From an uncultured Bifidobacterium sp. (GTDB lineage: Bacteria > Actinomycetota > Actinomycetes > Actinomycetales > Bifidobacteriaceae), in assembly GCA_937874315.1 (NCBI GenBank), contig CALNAE010000075.1, forward strand, positions 1 through 20,371: 20,371 nt of DNA, read 5' to 3'. This document shows, piece by piece, positions 1 to 9,773 of this stretch (position 1 is the stretch's first letter; each line of letters begins with the position of its first letter). Made by a program: the position numbers and the translations under genes. The notes below the pieces were generated by a model that was not told the origin of the DNA, searched no databases, and saw only the letters and a program-made list of their open reading frames with translations.

Positions 1-709
1 CCCGACGATCCTCCGCGCTATCCGCCTCGCGCGCCGCTTTCATGCGTGCCTTGACCTTCTGGGCATATTCATCGACATATTCCTGACCGCTCATCTTTTC
101 GATCGCCACGACCACACGATCGGTGAGTTCCCGTAGCGATTCGTGGGTGATGTCCCGTGGATCGCGTTTGTCCACGAGGATGGGGGCCCCATACATCACG
201 ACGGTCGTACCCTTATCAGGAATCACCTGTCCGGGTTTCTGCAAGTCACGGCTGCCGATGATGGCCGTGGGGACGATCGGGCATCCGGTTTCCAAAGCCA
301 ACTTCGCCGCGCCGGCATGACCGCGATAGAGCCGACCGTCAGGGCTACGCGTGCCTTCGACGTGAATGCCGAACACATGCCCTTCTTCGAGAATCTCCCT
401 GGCGTGCAGCAACGCCCCTAAGGATTTCGACCCTCCGGAGCGATCCACTGGGAACACACCGACCGATGTGAACCACCATTTCTTGAACCGGCCCTTGATT
501 CCCTTTCCTTCGAAATACTCGGCCTTACCCATGAAATGAACCATTCGAGGGCAGGTGAGCGGAATCAACGCATCATCGATCACGGCGAGGTGATTCGCGG
601 CGATGATGGCGGCACCCTTGCGGGGAATATTGGATACCCCTTTGCCAGTGGGGTGGAAACGCCATCGAGCCAAGGGACCGAGCCCCTTGACGAAAAACCA
701 GTACAGCAC
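1..709 (-). CDS. 1-acyl-sn-glycerol-3-phosphate acyltransferase family protein (PlsC-like), 3' end outside window
   Basis: My reading of the minus strand gives an open frame from a GTG at 709 to the left edge, 236 codons with the C-terminus missing. Seen: the N-terminus begins MLYWFFVKGLGPLARW. An acyltransferase block I motif H-x4-D follows (NHLAVIDD, His40 and Asp45), and block III reads VEGTRSPDG near residues 117-125. A downstream proline-containing segment (GCPIVPTAIIG) resembles block IV. Known of the family: these enzymes acylate lysophosphatidic acid at the membrane face to make phosphatidic acid, and the His/Asp pair is catalytic. The GTG start is supported by an AAGGAA Shine-Dalgarno just upstream. 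The exact acyl acceptor cannot be told from sequence; paralogues of this family are common in Actinobacteria. It is divergent from the membrane protein at 782. Confidence 0.88.
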   Translation of the reverse strand, partial: MLYWFFVKGLGPLARWRFHPTGKGVSNIPRKGAAIIAANHLAVIDDALIPLTCPRMVHFMGKAEYFEGKGIKGRFKKWWFTSVGVFPVDRSGGSKSLGALLHAREILEEGHVFGIHVEGTRSPDGRLYRGHAGAAKLALETGCPIVPTAIIGSRDLQKPGQVIPDKGTTVVMYGAPILVDKRDPRDITHESLRELTDRVVVAIEKMSGQEYVDEYAQKVKARMKAAREADSAEDRR

Positions 710-768
710 GGATTTCCTTTCGTCGCGACGTCGACAAGGACAACGTCATATTCTTACAGTACCGCTAT

Positions 769-774
769 TACAGT
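769..774 (+). promoter_or_regulatory. -10-like box TACAGT, 7 nt before the ATG at 782
   Basis: TACAGT is followed by 7 nt and then the ATG, the spacing expected for a leaderless transcript. No Shine-Dalgarno is visible before this ATG. The same heptamer TTACAGT also occurs at 754-760, which would be an alternative -10 with a short leader. Inference only. Confidence 0.35.
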
Positions 775-781
775 GGTAGCT

Positions 782-1318
782 ATGACCGACCCCAAGAATA
801 GCAACGACGACCAGCAACGTCCATCCACGGGCGACTCCGATGACGCATGGAAGGAATTCGAACAAGGCCACGCCGACGATCTCGACGATATCGCACGTTC
901 ACGCGAGGCCAAACGATTCGAGCGGCAAGCCAAGCGAAAAGAACGATTGCTGTCCGTCAACGACCTGGATCAGGGGACCTTCACGGATGACACCGGGGAG
1001 GATCATAGTGGTCCTCGGGATTTCACGCAGTCCAGTTGGCTCGATACCGACGACATCATGGATCGAATCGGAGGCGACGACTTCGTACCGCCCAATCCCG
1101 TCATCGGTCGTATCCCCGTGACGAAGCTGGTGTTCTGGGCACTATTCGTCACCGGGATACTCGGTGTGATCCTCTCGGTCTTCATCCCCGCGCTGACCGG
1201 AATACTCGGCACGGTTTTCGGAGTCTGCGCTCTCCTGGGCGGGGCCGGGCTGATCGTCGGTCGACGCGGGCACACCCGGGAAAACGCCGACATCATCGAT
1301 GACGGATCGCGGGTCTAA
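782..1318 (+). CDS. Small membrane protein with charged cytoplasmic N-terminus (hypothetical)
   Basis: 178 aa. The first ~110 residues are hydrophilic, rich in Asp, Glu, Arg and Lys, with a basic stretch (REAKRFERQAKRKERLL, about residues 42-58) that could be helical. Two hydrophobic segments follow near residues 118-138 and 140-160, the second rich in glycine, then a short charged tail. I do not recognise a named family; the pattern is that of small two-helix membrane proteins common in bifidobacteria. ATG 782 is chosen because a -10-like TACAGT sits 7 nt upstream and the longer upstream frame overlaps the acyltransferase on the other strand. Its TAA overlaps the trpD stop codon on the opposite strand, so the two genes converge with no gap. 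Confidence 0.8.
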   Translation: MTDPKNSNDDQQRPSTGDSDDAWKEFEQGHADDLDDIARSREAKRFERQAKRKERLLSVNDLDQGTFTDDTGEDHSGPRDFTQSSWLDTDDIMDRIGGDDFVPPNPVIGRIPVTKLVFWALFVTGILGVILSVFIPALTGILGTVFGVCALLGGAGLIVGRRGHTRENADIIDDGSRV

Positions 1319-2361
1319 CGCTCCCTGCGTGCAGCGTCCAACCAAGCGTCGAGCAGCCGTTTCGCATCGCCGCCGTCCACGGCCCGCCGTGCCAGTTCGT
1401 AGGCGGAACCGAAGCGCTCCGCCAATGAGCCGTCGCCGACGAGTGTGCCATCGGCCACAATCGCAGAAGCGGCATTGAGCAATGCCGTGGACCGTGCCGA
1501 TACCGGTTCACCATCGAGGAAGCGCCGGAAGATCTCGGCGTTCAACTCGGGTTTTCCACCTGTGAGCGCGGCGATATCCACTGGTTCGAGTCCCAGCTCC
1601 TTGACGGGATCGAATGACGTCTCCTGCACCGCTCCGTCACGAATCTGCCAGATGCTGACCGGACCGGTCGGCGCCATCTCATCCAACCCTTCGTTCGAGG
1701 TGTAGACCAGACCGCTTTGCCCTCGAGAGGCATAGACGTCGGCCATCAATGGGCTCAGAGCCCGGTTGGCGCAACCAATCGCGACATGCTTTGGATGTGA
1801 GGGGTTGGTCAACGGACCGAGCACGTTGAACACGCAGGGTATGCCCAGAGAGGAGCGAACAGGACCGACGAACCGCATGGCGGGATGGAAGGTTTTGGCG
1901 AATGCGAAGGTTATCCCGACCTGCTCGCCGATGCGCGCCACCGCATCCGGACGCAGGTCCAAAGGCAGACCCAAGGCCTCGAGCACATCGGCCGCACCGC
2001 ATTGCGACGACGCGGCGCGATTACCGTGTTTGACGATACGCACACCGACGGCCGCCGCCACTACGGCGCCCATCGTGGACAGATTCACCGTAGCCGCGCC
2101 ATCGCCACCTGTGCCGACAATATCGGTGGTTTCTCCTGAGACGTGCAACGCAACGGCATGACTCACCATGGCCTGGGCCGCACCGGAGATCTCCTCGGCC
2201 GTCAGTCCCAACTGCTGCTGCATCGCCAAAACCGCCCCCACCGCCGCAGGGTCGGCGCCGCCCCTCATCAGATCATCGACATACCATCGAGACTCGTCGA
2301 AATCCAAGTGATTGCCGTCAACCAACTTGCGCAGGATCGATTTCCACGTTATCTCGGTCAT
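1315..2361 (-). CDS. trpD: Anthranilate phosphoribosyltransferase
   Basis: 348 aa, the usual family length. The enzyme joins anthranilate to PRPP, giving phosphoribosylanthranilate in tryptophan synthesis, in the cytosol. Seen: the PRPP-binding loop GTGGDG at residues 83-88, the NLST motif at 93-96, and KHGNRAASSQCGAADVLEALG beginning at 111, all hallmarks of TrpD. The ATG at 2361 has a strong GGGGAGG Shine-Dalgarno about 7 nt upstream; the longer in-frame extension above it has no such support and lacks family similarity. No other trp gene lies in the window, so trpD is separated from the rest of the pathway here. It lies downstream of secA on the same strand, but a terminator-like hairpin between them argues for separate transcription. 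A promoter-like TACAAT lies at 2424-2429. No T-box or trp-attenuator core was recognised in the leader. Confidence 0.96.
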   Translation of the reverse strand: MTEITWKSILRKLVDGNHLDFDESRWYVDDLMRGGADPAAVGAVLAMQQQLGLTAEEISGAAQAMVSHAVALHVSGETTDIVGTGGDGAATVNLSTMGAVVAAAVGVRIVKHGNRAASSQCGAADVLEALGLPLDLRPDAVARIGEQVGITFAFAKTFHPAMRFVGPVRSSLGIPCVFNVLGPLTNPSHPKHVAIGCANRALSPLMADVYASRGQSGLVYTSNEGLDEMAPTGPVSIWQIRDGAVQETSFDPVKELGLEPVDIAALTGGKPELNAEIFRRFLDGEPVSARSTALLNAASAIVADGTLVGDGSLAERFGSAYELARRAVDGGDAKRLLDAWLDAARRER

Positions 2362-2423
2362 GAAGCCTCCCCGTGAATGCAGTGGTGGCGGGATGCCACT
2401 ACCGTCATGAGCTATGTTCGGAC

Positions 2424-2429
2424 ATTGTA
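2424..2429 (-). promoter_or_regulatory. Possible trpD -10 element TACAAT
   Basis: On the minus strand TACAAT lies 62 nt upstream of the trpD ATG. No good -35 hexamer is visible at 16-18 nt. Between it and the start codon the leader can form a small hairpin beside the ribosome binding site (AGTGGC/GCCACCACT with a bulge, about 2380-2400). Weak evidence. Confidence 0.3.
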
Positions 2430-2558
2430 CGGTCCTGTCGTGGTGTCTATGCCCGTTGCATTTCACATGCTGAAGCGGAAAAACCGTAATCTCGTTACCG
2501 CGCGCCTCAGGCGCCAGGAAGCAAAAGGGATGGTCGTGACCCAAAAGTTCCGATACGT

Positions 2559-2595
2559 GTTGGGGCGGGACCGTTCAGCACGGCCCCGCCCCAAC
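2559..2595 (-). terminator. Rho-independent-like terminator after secA
   Basis: Perfect 11-bp stem GTTGGGGCGGG (2559-2569) / CCCGCCCCAAC (2585-2595), extended inside by CCGT/ACGG around a 5-nt loop. It lies about 70 bp past the secA stop. On the minus strand it is followed by ACACGTATCGGAACTTTT, a late, weak T-run. The 302-bp gap it sits in (2362-2663) also holds an 11-bp direct repeat AAGACGCTCAC (2599-2609, 2613-2623), a 12-bp palindrome ACCGCATGCGGT (2634-2645) and the trpD leader; I see no gene there. Confidence 0.6.
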
Positions 2596-2663
2596 GGCAA
2601 GACGCTCACATCAAGACGCTCACGGCTTCAACGACCGCATGCGGTGAGCAGCGATCAACGCGA

Positions 2664-5570
<2,907 letters not shown>

Positions 5571-5738
5571 GTTTCGCTCCCTAGTTCGTTTGTCATGAAA
5601 CGAGCGTATCCCAGCCTACTGCAGCTGGGCACAAACCTCGTTCAGTGTACGCGTCGTCGAGGATTTTTCGCATGGATTCGGTGAGTTCTCGAATAACCCA
5701 ATCCCCGCGCGCGGACGAACGCATGCCGGAAAACACGG

Positions 5739-5772
5739 CGTGGCCCGCATGATCGCTGTCATGCGGGCCACG
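5739..5772 (-). terminator. Rho-independent terminator of hpf
   Basis: Perfect 14-bp stem CGTGGCCCGCATGA / TCATGCGGGCCACG around a 6-nt loop. It lies about 80 bp downstream of the hpf stop and is followed on the minus strand by CCGTGTTTTCC. It separates hpf from secA. Confidence 0.75.
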
Positions 5773-5854
5773 TGTGGCATTGGGAATCGAGAGAACTCGA
5801 CCGCGGTTCAAATCACCTCACGACGCCATGCGGACCGCGACGCACGCCGTCGAC

Positions 5855-6514
5855 TCAGTGTTCGACATGCTCAGGAGTGTCAATCTCAAAGACGCCGTAG
5901 CTCCATCCATGCCGGTGGTACACCACCGAGGGGCGCTGCGTCTCCTTGTTGACGAACAGGAAGAAATCATGCCCGATCAATTCCATCTCGTACAGCGCCT
6001 CATCTATGCTCATCGGCTCGGCGATATGGAGCTTGCGACGAATGATGATGGGCGTATCCCCGACCTGCACCTCGACCGACTCGCCTGGCCCCAGATCGGA
6101 AGCAACGGCGGCCTGCGGGCTCGTATTGGTCTCCTCCGCGGCAGCGGACTCCTCCTCCACCGGTGTGACGGGTCCCATATCGACCGGGGCTGGATTGATG
6201 TAGCCACGGCGGTGGTCCTTGCGGCGATCTCGTGTGCGGCGCAACCGCAGGGTGAGCTTGTCGAGCGCCATGTCAAGCGCGCTGAATTCATCGGTGCTTG
6301 ATGCTTCGGCCCTGACCACCGTGCTGCCTGCGATGATGGTGATCTCGACGCGCCTGGCGGTATCGGCCTGACGCGGATTACCTTCATGCGTCAGCACGAT
6401 CTGCGCCCGTTGGGCATCGGGGGCAATGGCGGTCACACGATTCATCTTGCTTTCTACGACATCACGGAACTTCTGCTTGATCTGCGTGTGACGTCCGGTT
6501 ACGACGATTTCCAT
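5855..6514 (-). CDS. hpf: Ribosome hibernation promoting factor, long form
   Basis: 219 aa, the length of long HPF. The protein binds 30S subunits and drives 100S dimer formation, silencing ribosomes in stationary phase or stress. Seen: an N-terminal S30AE-type domain (MEIVVTGRHTQIKQKFRDVV..., about residues 1-105) ending in a basic stretch (RLRRTRDRRKDHRRG), an Ala/Glu-rich linker (about 110-150), and a C-terminal dimerisation domain (about 151-219) with RRKLHIAEPMSIDEAL, GHDFFLFVNKET and VVYHRHGWSYGVFEI. ATG 6514 has a near-perfect AAAGGAGGT Shine-Dalgarno, so translation should be efficient. A possible -10 TACAAT lies at 6587-6592. The gene is monocistronic by the strong terminator at 5739-5772. 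Confidence 0.97.
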   Translation of the reverse strand: MEIVVTGRHTQIKQKFRDVVESKMNRVTAIAPDAQRAQIVLTHEGNPRQADTARRVEITIIAGSTVVRAEASSTDEFSALDMALDKLTLRLRRTRDRRKDHRRGYINPAPVDMGPVTPVEEESAAAEETNTSPQAAVASDLGPGESVEVQVGDTPIIIRRKLHIAEPMSIDEALYEMELIGHDFFLFVNKETQRPSVVYHRHGWSYGVFEIDTPEHVEH

Positions 6515-6586
6515 GTGGACCTCCTTTGTTCAGACGGTTGCCCGCCTGTTGTGCTGGATAGCGTCTTCACCATCCAAGGTAATTTC

Positions 6587-6592
6587 ATTGTA
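6587..6592 (-). promoter_or_regulatory. Possible hpf -10 element TACAAT
   Basis: Minus-strand TACAAT lies 72 nt upstream of the hpf ATG in a locally AT-rich stretch. A candidate -35 at 17 nt (CAAAGT) is poor, so the assignment is tentative. Confidence 0.35.
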
Positions 6593-6650
6593 ACTGACTT
6601 ATCGGCACAACTTTGGTAACTCGCTGAAGGATTACTGAGATCGCGCCGAT

Positions 6651-6680
6651 TTGAGCGGTTCTCAAAAAGCTTGGTATGCT
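6651..6680 (+). promoter_or_regulatory. Promoter of rnpB
   Basis: TTGAGC at 6651-6656 and TATGCT at 6675-6680 with an 18-nt spacer. Transcription would begin near 6687-6690, exactly where the 5' strand of the RNase P P1 helix begins. Confidence 0.6.
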
Positions 6681-6688
6681 TGTCTCTT

Positions 6689-7054
6689 TGAGACCTCTGG
6701 ATGGCCGCGGCGGGCGAGAGCCCGCTGAGGAACTTCCGGGCTCCACAGAGCACAATGGCGGATAACGTCCGCCCAGGGTGACCTGAGAGACAGCGCAACA
6801 GAGAATAGACCGCCCGATTATCGGGTAAGGGTGAAACGGTGGTGCAAGAGACCACCAGGCCACTGGTAACAGCTGGTCGTGCGGCAAGCCTCATTGGGAG
6901 CAAGGCCAAGCAGAAGACGCATCGGTTCGCCGATATGGGTTGCTCGCCCAGAAGTCTTCGGGTAGGCTGCTAGAGCCTGGCGGTGACGTCAGGTCGAGAT
7001 GGATGGCCATCCGTGTGGCGACACACGACAAAACCCGGGGTACATGAGGTCTCA
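6689..7054 (+). ncRNA. rnpB: RNase P RNA, bacterial class A
   Basis: About 366 nt. This is the catalytic RNA that trims the 5' leader of pre-tRNAs with the RnpA protein. Seen: the P1 ends pair as TGAGACCTC (6689-6697) with GAGGTCTCA (7046-7054), setting the boundaries. Conserved core blocks are present: GAGGA..TTCCGGGCTCCACAGAG from 6727, AAGGGTGAAACGGTGGTGCAAGAGACCACCAG, CTGGTAACAG, GGGAGCAAGGCCAAG, GTTGCTCGCCC, AGATGGATGGCC, and the 3' core ACAAAACCCGG (7028-7038). Spacing of P15 and the GGAGCAAGG block matches E. coli exactly as I recall it. Oddities: the usual AAAGTCC of helix P4 reads AACTTCC, the usual ACAGAACCCGGCTT reads ACAAAACCCGGGGT, and the L15 GGTAA reads GGCAA (see findings). 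No U-tract terminator follows. Confidence 0.95.
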
Positions 7055-7103
7055 CTCCCTTCTGGCGGTCGCACCGTGCGAGGATGCGCGCTCGACCATG
7101 TTC

Positions 7104-7934
7104 TCATGCATGACGCGGCGCGCCGAACAGGTCACGCTCAATCTCACGCAGAGTCTGAACGTCATGCCCTCGACGGCCGCCGGCACCCCAGAACCGACGC
7201 TTACGCACATCGGCATCCAACCCGATCGTTTTCGCCGCGATTCTCCTGCCGAGTTCCCAAGCCGCGTCCGCGAACACTCCCCGTCGAGCGGCTTCCTGAA
7301 CCGCGGATTCGGCGGTGCCTCGGTCCACCCCCTTGCGCTGTAATTCACGCAGCGTCCCCAGCTTCCCGTACATCCGTCCCACACAGTAGCGAATCATGGA
7401 TCGGGCATAAGCGTCATCATCAAGAAGGTCGACGCGTTTGAGTCTGGCGATAACGTTCTCTACGACATCGGGCTCATAGCCCTTGGCGAGCAAGCGCTCA
7501 CGCAAAGCACCCGTGGCGCGTGGGGCCGCATCCAACAACGTCAACGCGGATTGCCGACACGCCTCCACCGCATCGTCCGAGAGAACTTCCCGCCGCGCCC
7601 GAGGCAGCGATTGCCCGACTTGCGTGCTCTCCAAAGCCGCGTCCACCGTGCGGTTGGCATCCGCCTCCTTCGTCCGCTCCACCGCACGCGAGCCCGTCCT
7701 CGTCCAATCGCCGCGCACCGGGGAACCGAAGCCCCCGGAACGGCGTTTACGCCTTGCGCCGCTGATATTCCCCCGCCGTCCGGAACGATGTGGGCCATGA
7801 CGATCCTCGATATCGGCATCGTGCGTGCCAAAGGATGCGACATGCGATGGCACGCCGGCATCATCGACGGAGGCTTCCTCGGCGGAAACGTCCAACGCCG
7901 GATGCCGTTGCAAAAACTCCTCCGCACTGATCAT
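7104..7934 (-). CDS. recX: Regulatory protein RecX
   Basis: 276 aa from ATG 7934; a GTG at 7937 would add one residue and overlap the recA stop by one base (TAGTGATG). RecX binds RecA and inhibits filament growth and ATPase activity. Seen: the RecX repeat domain occupies the C-terminal half, with LLDAAPRATGALRERLLAKGYEPDVVENVIARL, LLDDDAYARSMIRYCVGRMYGKLGTLRELQRKGV and a third repeat. The first ~120 residues are a hydrophilic extension (basic, Gly/Arg/Ser-rich) with no recognisable domain, making the protein longer than the usual 150-200 aa. The overlap with recA implies translational coupling, so RecX should rise with RecA in the SOS response. Confidence 0.93.
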   Translation of the reverse strand: MISAEEFLQRHPALDVSAEEASVDDAGVPSHVASFGTHDADIEDRHGPHRSGRRGNISGARRKRRSGGFGSPVRGDWTRTGSRAVERTKEADANRTVDAALESTQVGQSLPRARREVLSDDAVEACRQSALTLLDAAPRATGALRERLLAKGYEPDVVENVIARLKRVDLLDDDAYARSMIRYCVGRMYGKLGTLRELQRKGVDRGTAESAVQEAARRGVFADAAWELGRRIAAKTIGLDADVRKRRFWGAGGRRGHDVQTLREIERDLFGAPRHA

Positions 7935-7936
7935 CA

Positions 7937-9139
7937 CTAAGCCTTGGCGCGTGACGAGTGGGAACCTTGCGATTTGGTCGAGGCGACGGCGGTGAATCCA
8001 TCCATGGTCTTCGAAGGCTCCTTCGCCGCGTCATCCGCGGCGTCATCGGCATCCTGTGCCGTGGCATCCGCCTTGGGCTCATCCGGAGCGATCATGCCGA
8101 AAGCGATTTTGACCTTGTGCTCGATCTCATCGGTGATCGCGGGATTGTCCTTGAGGAATTGCCGGACGTTTTCCCTTCCCTGCCCCAGCTGGTCTCCTTC
8201 ATAGGTGAACCAGGAACCCGATTTCTTCACCACGTTGCACTGCAACGCCATGTCGAGCACGGATCCCTCCTTGGAGATCCCCTCACCATAGAGGACATCG
8301 AATTCAGCGAATTTGAAGGGCGGCGCCATCTTGTTCTTGACGACTTTGACCTTGGTCCGGTTGCCGACGGCCTCATCACCGTTTTTCAGCGTCTGGATCC
8401 TTCTGATGTCGAGGCGTACCGAGGAATAGAATTTCAGTGCCTTCCCGCCGGTTGTGGTCTCCGGGCTGCCGAAGAAGACACCGATTTTCTCACGCAGCTG
8501 ATTGATGAAGATCGCGGTCGTTCCGGCCTGCGACAGAGCACCGGTCATCTTGCGCAGGGCCTGACTCATGAGCCGGGCCTGCAGACCCACATGGCTGTCG
8601 CCCATCTCCCCCTCGATTTCGGCCTTCGGCACCAACGCCGCCACCGAGTCGACCACGATGACATCGAGCGCGCCGGAACGAATAAGCATATCGGCTATCT
8701 CCAACGCCTGTTCGCCGTTGTCGGGCTGAGAAACAATCAGGGAATCGGTATCGACGCCAAGATGTTTGGCGTACACCGGGTCAAGAGCATGCTCGGCATC
8801 GATGAAAGCCGCCACACCTCCGGCCTTCTGCGCGTTGGCCACCACATGCAACGCCAAGGTCGTTTTGCCCGAGGATTCGGGTCCGTAGATCTCCACGATG
8901 CGACCGCGCGGCAGCCCGCCGATGCCAAGCGCCATATCGAGCGCCAGAGAGCCGGTGGGTATGACCGCAACATCCTGCGCCGGCTTGTCACCAAGTCGCA
9001 TGGCGGAACCCTTGCCGAAGTTCTTCTCAACCTGTTGCAGCGCCGTTTCCAACGCCGCCTGTCTGCGCGGATCAATGCCCTTCGCACCACCCGCATCATC
9101 AGTGGCGTGCCTCGACGCCGACTTCGCCTGCTGTGCCAT
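7937..9139 (-). CDS. recA: Recombinase RecA
   Basis: 400 aa. RecA forms filaments on single-stranded DNA, carries out strand exchange and triggers LexA self-cleavage. Seen: the Walker A motif GPESSGKTT (about residues 84-92), FIDAEHALDP, a Walker B-type strand LDVIVVDSVAALVPKAEIEGE, the MSQALRKMTG segment, and FINQLREKIGV (L2/signature region) followed by GSPETTTGGKALKFY. The C-terminus beyond about residue 345 is an extended acidic, Ala/Asp-rich tail (DEPKADATAQDADDAADDAA), longer than in E. coli. ATG 9139 has an AAGGAGT Shine-Dalgarno. Upstream lie a LexA box (9330-9343) and a leader of roughly 170 nt. It is followed immediately by recX. The long open frame on the opposite strand of this gene is a codon-usage shadow. 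Confidence 0.99.
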   Translation of the reverse strand: MAQQAKSASRHATDDAGGAKGIDPRRQAALETALQQVEKNFGKGSAMRLGDKPAQDVAVIPTGSLALDMALGIGGLPRGRIVEIYGPESSGKTTLALHVVANAQKAGGVAAFIDAEHALDPVYAKHLGVDTDSLIVSQPDNGEQALEIADMLIRSGALDVIVVDSVAALVPKAEIEGEMGDSHVGLQARLMSQALRKMTGALSQAGTTAIFINQLREKIGVFFGSPETTTGGKALKFYSSVRLDIRRIQTLKNGDEAVGNRTKVKVVKNKMAPPFKFAEFDVLYGEGISKEGSVLDMALQCNVVKKSGSWFTYEGDQLGQGRENVRQFLKDNPAITDEIEHKVKIAFGMIAPDEPKADATAQDADDAADDAAKEPSKTMDGFTAVASTKSQGSHSSRAKA

Positions 9140-9313
9140 ATGTACTCCTTATGCTCGCGACTTTCGTCGTCTGAATCCACGTCATCAACGCTATCGTCCA
9201 GCGTCATGCGACAGTCCCATGCAACCATGCGGTGGTCGGAGGCCCTGCGCGCGACACGCCGCACGGGCCATGTCTTACCGATCGAATGGACCGCCGACGT
9301 CGGTGATACTGCA

Positions 9314-9319
9314 AGAATA
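9314..9319 (-). promoter_or_regulatory. Possible recA -10 element TATTCT
   Basis: Minus-strand TATTCT lies 10 bp downstream of the LexA box, so bound LexA would cover the -35 region. No clear -35 hexamer can be named. Confidence 0.4.
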
Positions 9320-9329
9320 CTCCCCCATA

Positions 9330-9343
9330 CGAACATTTGTTCG
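9330..9343 (-). promoter_or_regulatory. LexA (SOS) box upstream of recA
   Basis: CGAACATTTGTTCG is a near-perfect palindrome matching the Gram-positive/actinobacterial LexA consensus (CGAAC-N4-GTTCG). It lies about 190 bp upstream of the recA start. LexA bound here would repress recA-recX until DNA damage. Confidence 0.9.
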
Positions 9344-9465
9344 AATGTGCCAGAGCATCGCTCGTCATCGACACCACGACCCCGGACGGCCGCGCGCTCG
9401 GCTTAACTCCTCGACCGTGTACGCCGAACACGCATATCGCCGTCCACCGCCAGTGCACCGTTTCA

Positions 9466-9699
9466 TCATGCGGCCGGCAGCGGCGGCGCCTGATGGTCCC
9501 GGCCCCAACGCCTGCGATCCGGGACGTCCATCTGATCGCACAGCACATTCCACACGACGCGCGGTTGTTCCCCCGCGGCGAGCGCGGCGACCGCCGTCAG
9601 ACCGCCAAGCCTTGTCAACTGCTGGTCGCACGCCAAGGTTCGCCCATAGCTGCGCCCGAAAATCTCCTCCACCAGTTCCCAGAATTCACGCTCATGCAT
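9466..9699 (-). CDS. DUF3046 family protein
   Basis: 77 aa. Seen: MHEREFWELVEEIFGRSYGRTLACDQQLTRLGGLTAVAALAAGEQPRVVWNVLCDQMDVPDRRRWG. This matches the layout of DUF3046 proteins as I know them: an N-terminal EFW, a central LGG-TA-AL-AG block, and a C-terminal VW..LC..MDVP-RRW. These small proteins of unknown function are found beside recA in Actinobacteria. The ATG at 9699 is chosen over a TTG at 9723 because family members begin just before EFW and because TAAAGT stands 7 nt upstream (leaderless pattern). It sits between clgR and recA on the same strand. The C-terminal Arg/Pro/Ala tail is slightly longer than I expect. Role unknown. Confidence 0.88.
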   Translation of the reverse strand: MHEREFWELVEEIFGRSYGRTLACDQQLTRLGGLTAVAALAAGEQPRVVWNVLCDQMDVPDRRRWGRDHQAPPLPAA

Positions 9700-9706
9700 G
9701 CGCCCA

Positions 9707-9712
9707 ACTTTA
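9707..9712 (-). promoter_or_regulatory. -10-like box TAAAGT before the DUF3046 gene
   Basis: TAAAGT, 7-nt spacer, then ATG 9699. There is no Shine-Dalgarno, which fits a leaderless transcript. Confidence 0.4.
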
Positions 9713-9773
9713 CGCGGATCCAAGAAGACCTCGCATGGCGCGGATCACATACCCCCAAAGAACCGATCACTAG

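Larger units (their letters stand above)
9140..9465. other. recA leader and promoter gap (326 bp)
   Basis: No convincing gene. It holds the LexA box and -10-like box, about 170 nt of recA 5' leader, and 120 bp past the DUF3046 stop without a clear terminator. A 33-codon frame on the minus strand starts at an ATG overlapping the DUF3046 stop (TGATGA), but has no ribosome binding site or family match. Confidence 0.6.

Noticed and set aside
2362..2540. Possible T-box or tryptophan attenuator upstream of trpD
   Set aside because: No T-box core, no run of Trp codons in a leader peptide, and no alternative terminator pair could be recognised.
5593..5811. 72-codon frame between hpf and secA
   Set aside because: It passes through the hpf terminator stem and has no ribosome binding site or known relative.
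8737..9336. 199-codon frame on the minus strand starting in the recA leader
   Set aside because: It runs into recA in another frame and becomes Arg-rich nonsense; no ribosome binding site at its start.
7958..9406. 482-codon open frame on the plus strand
   Set aside because: Antisense shadow of recA and its leader; the protein shows no recognisable motif.
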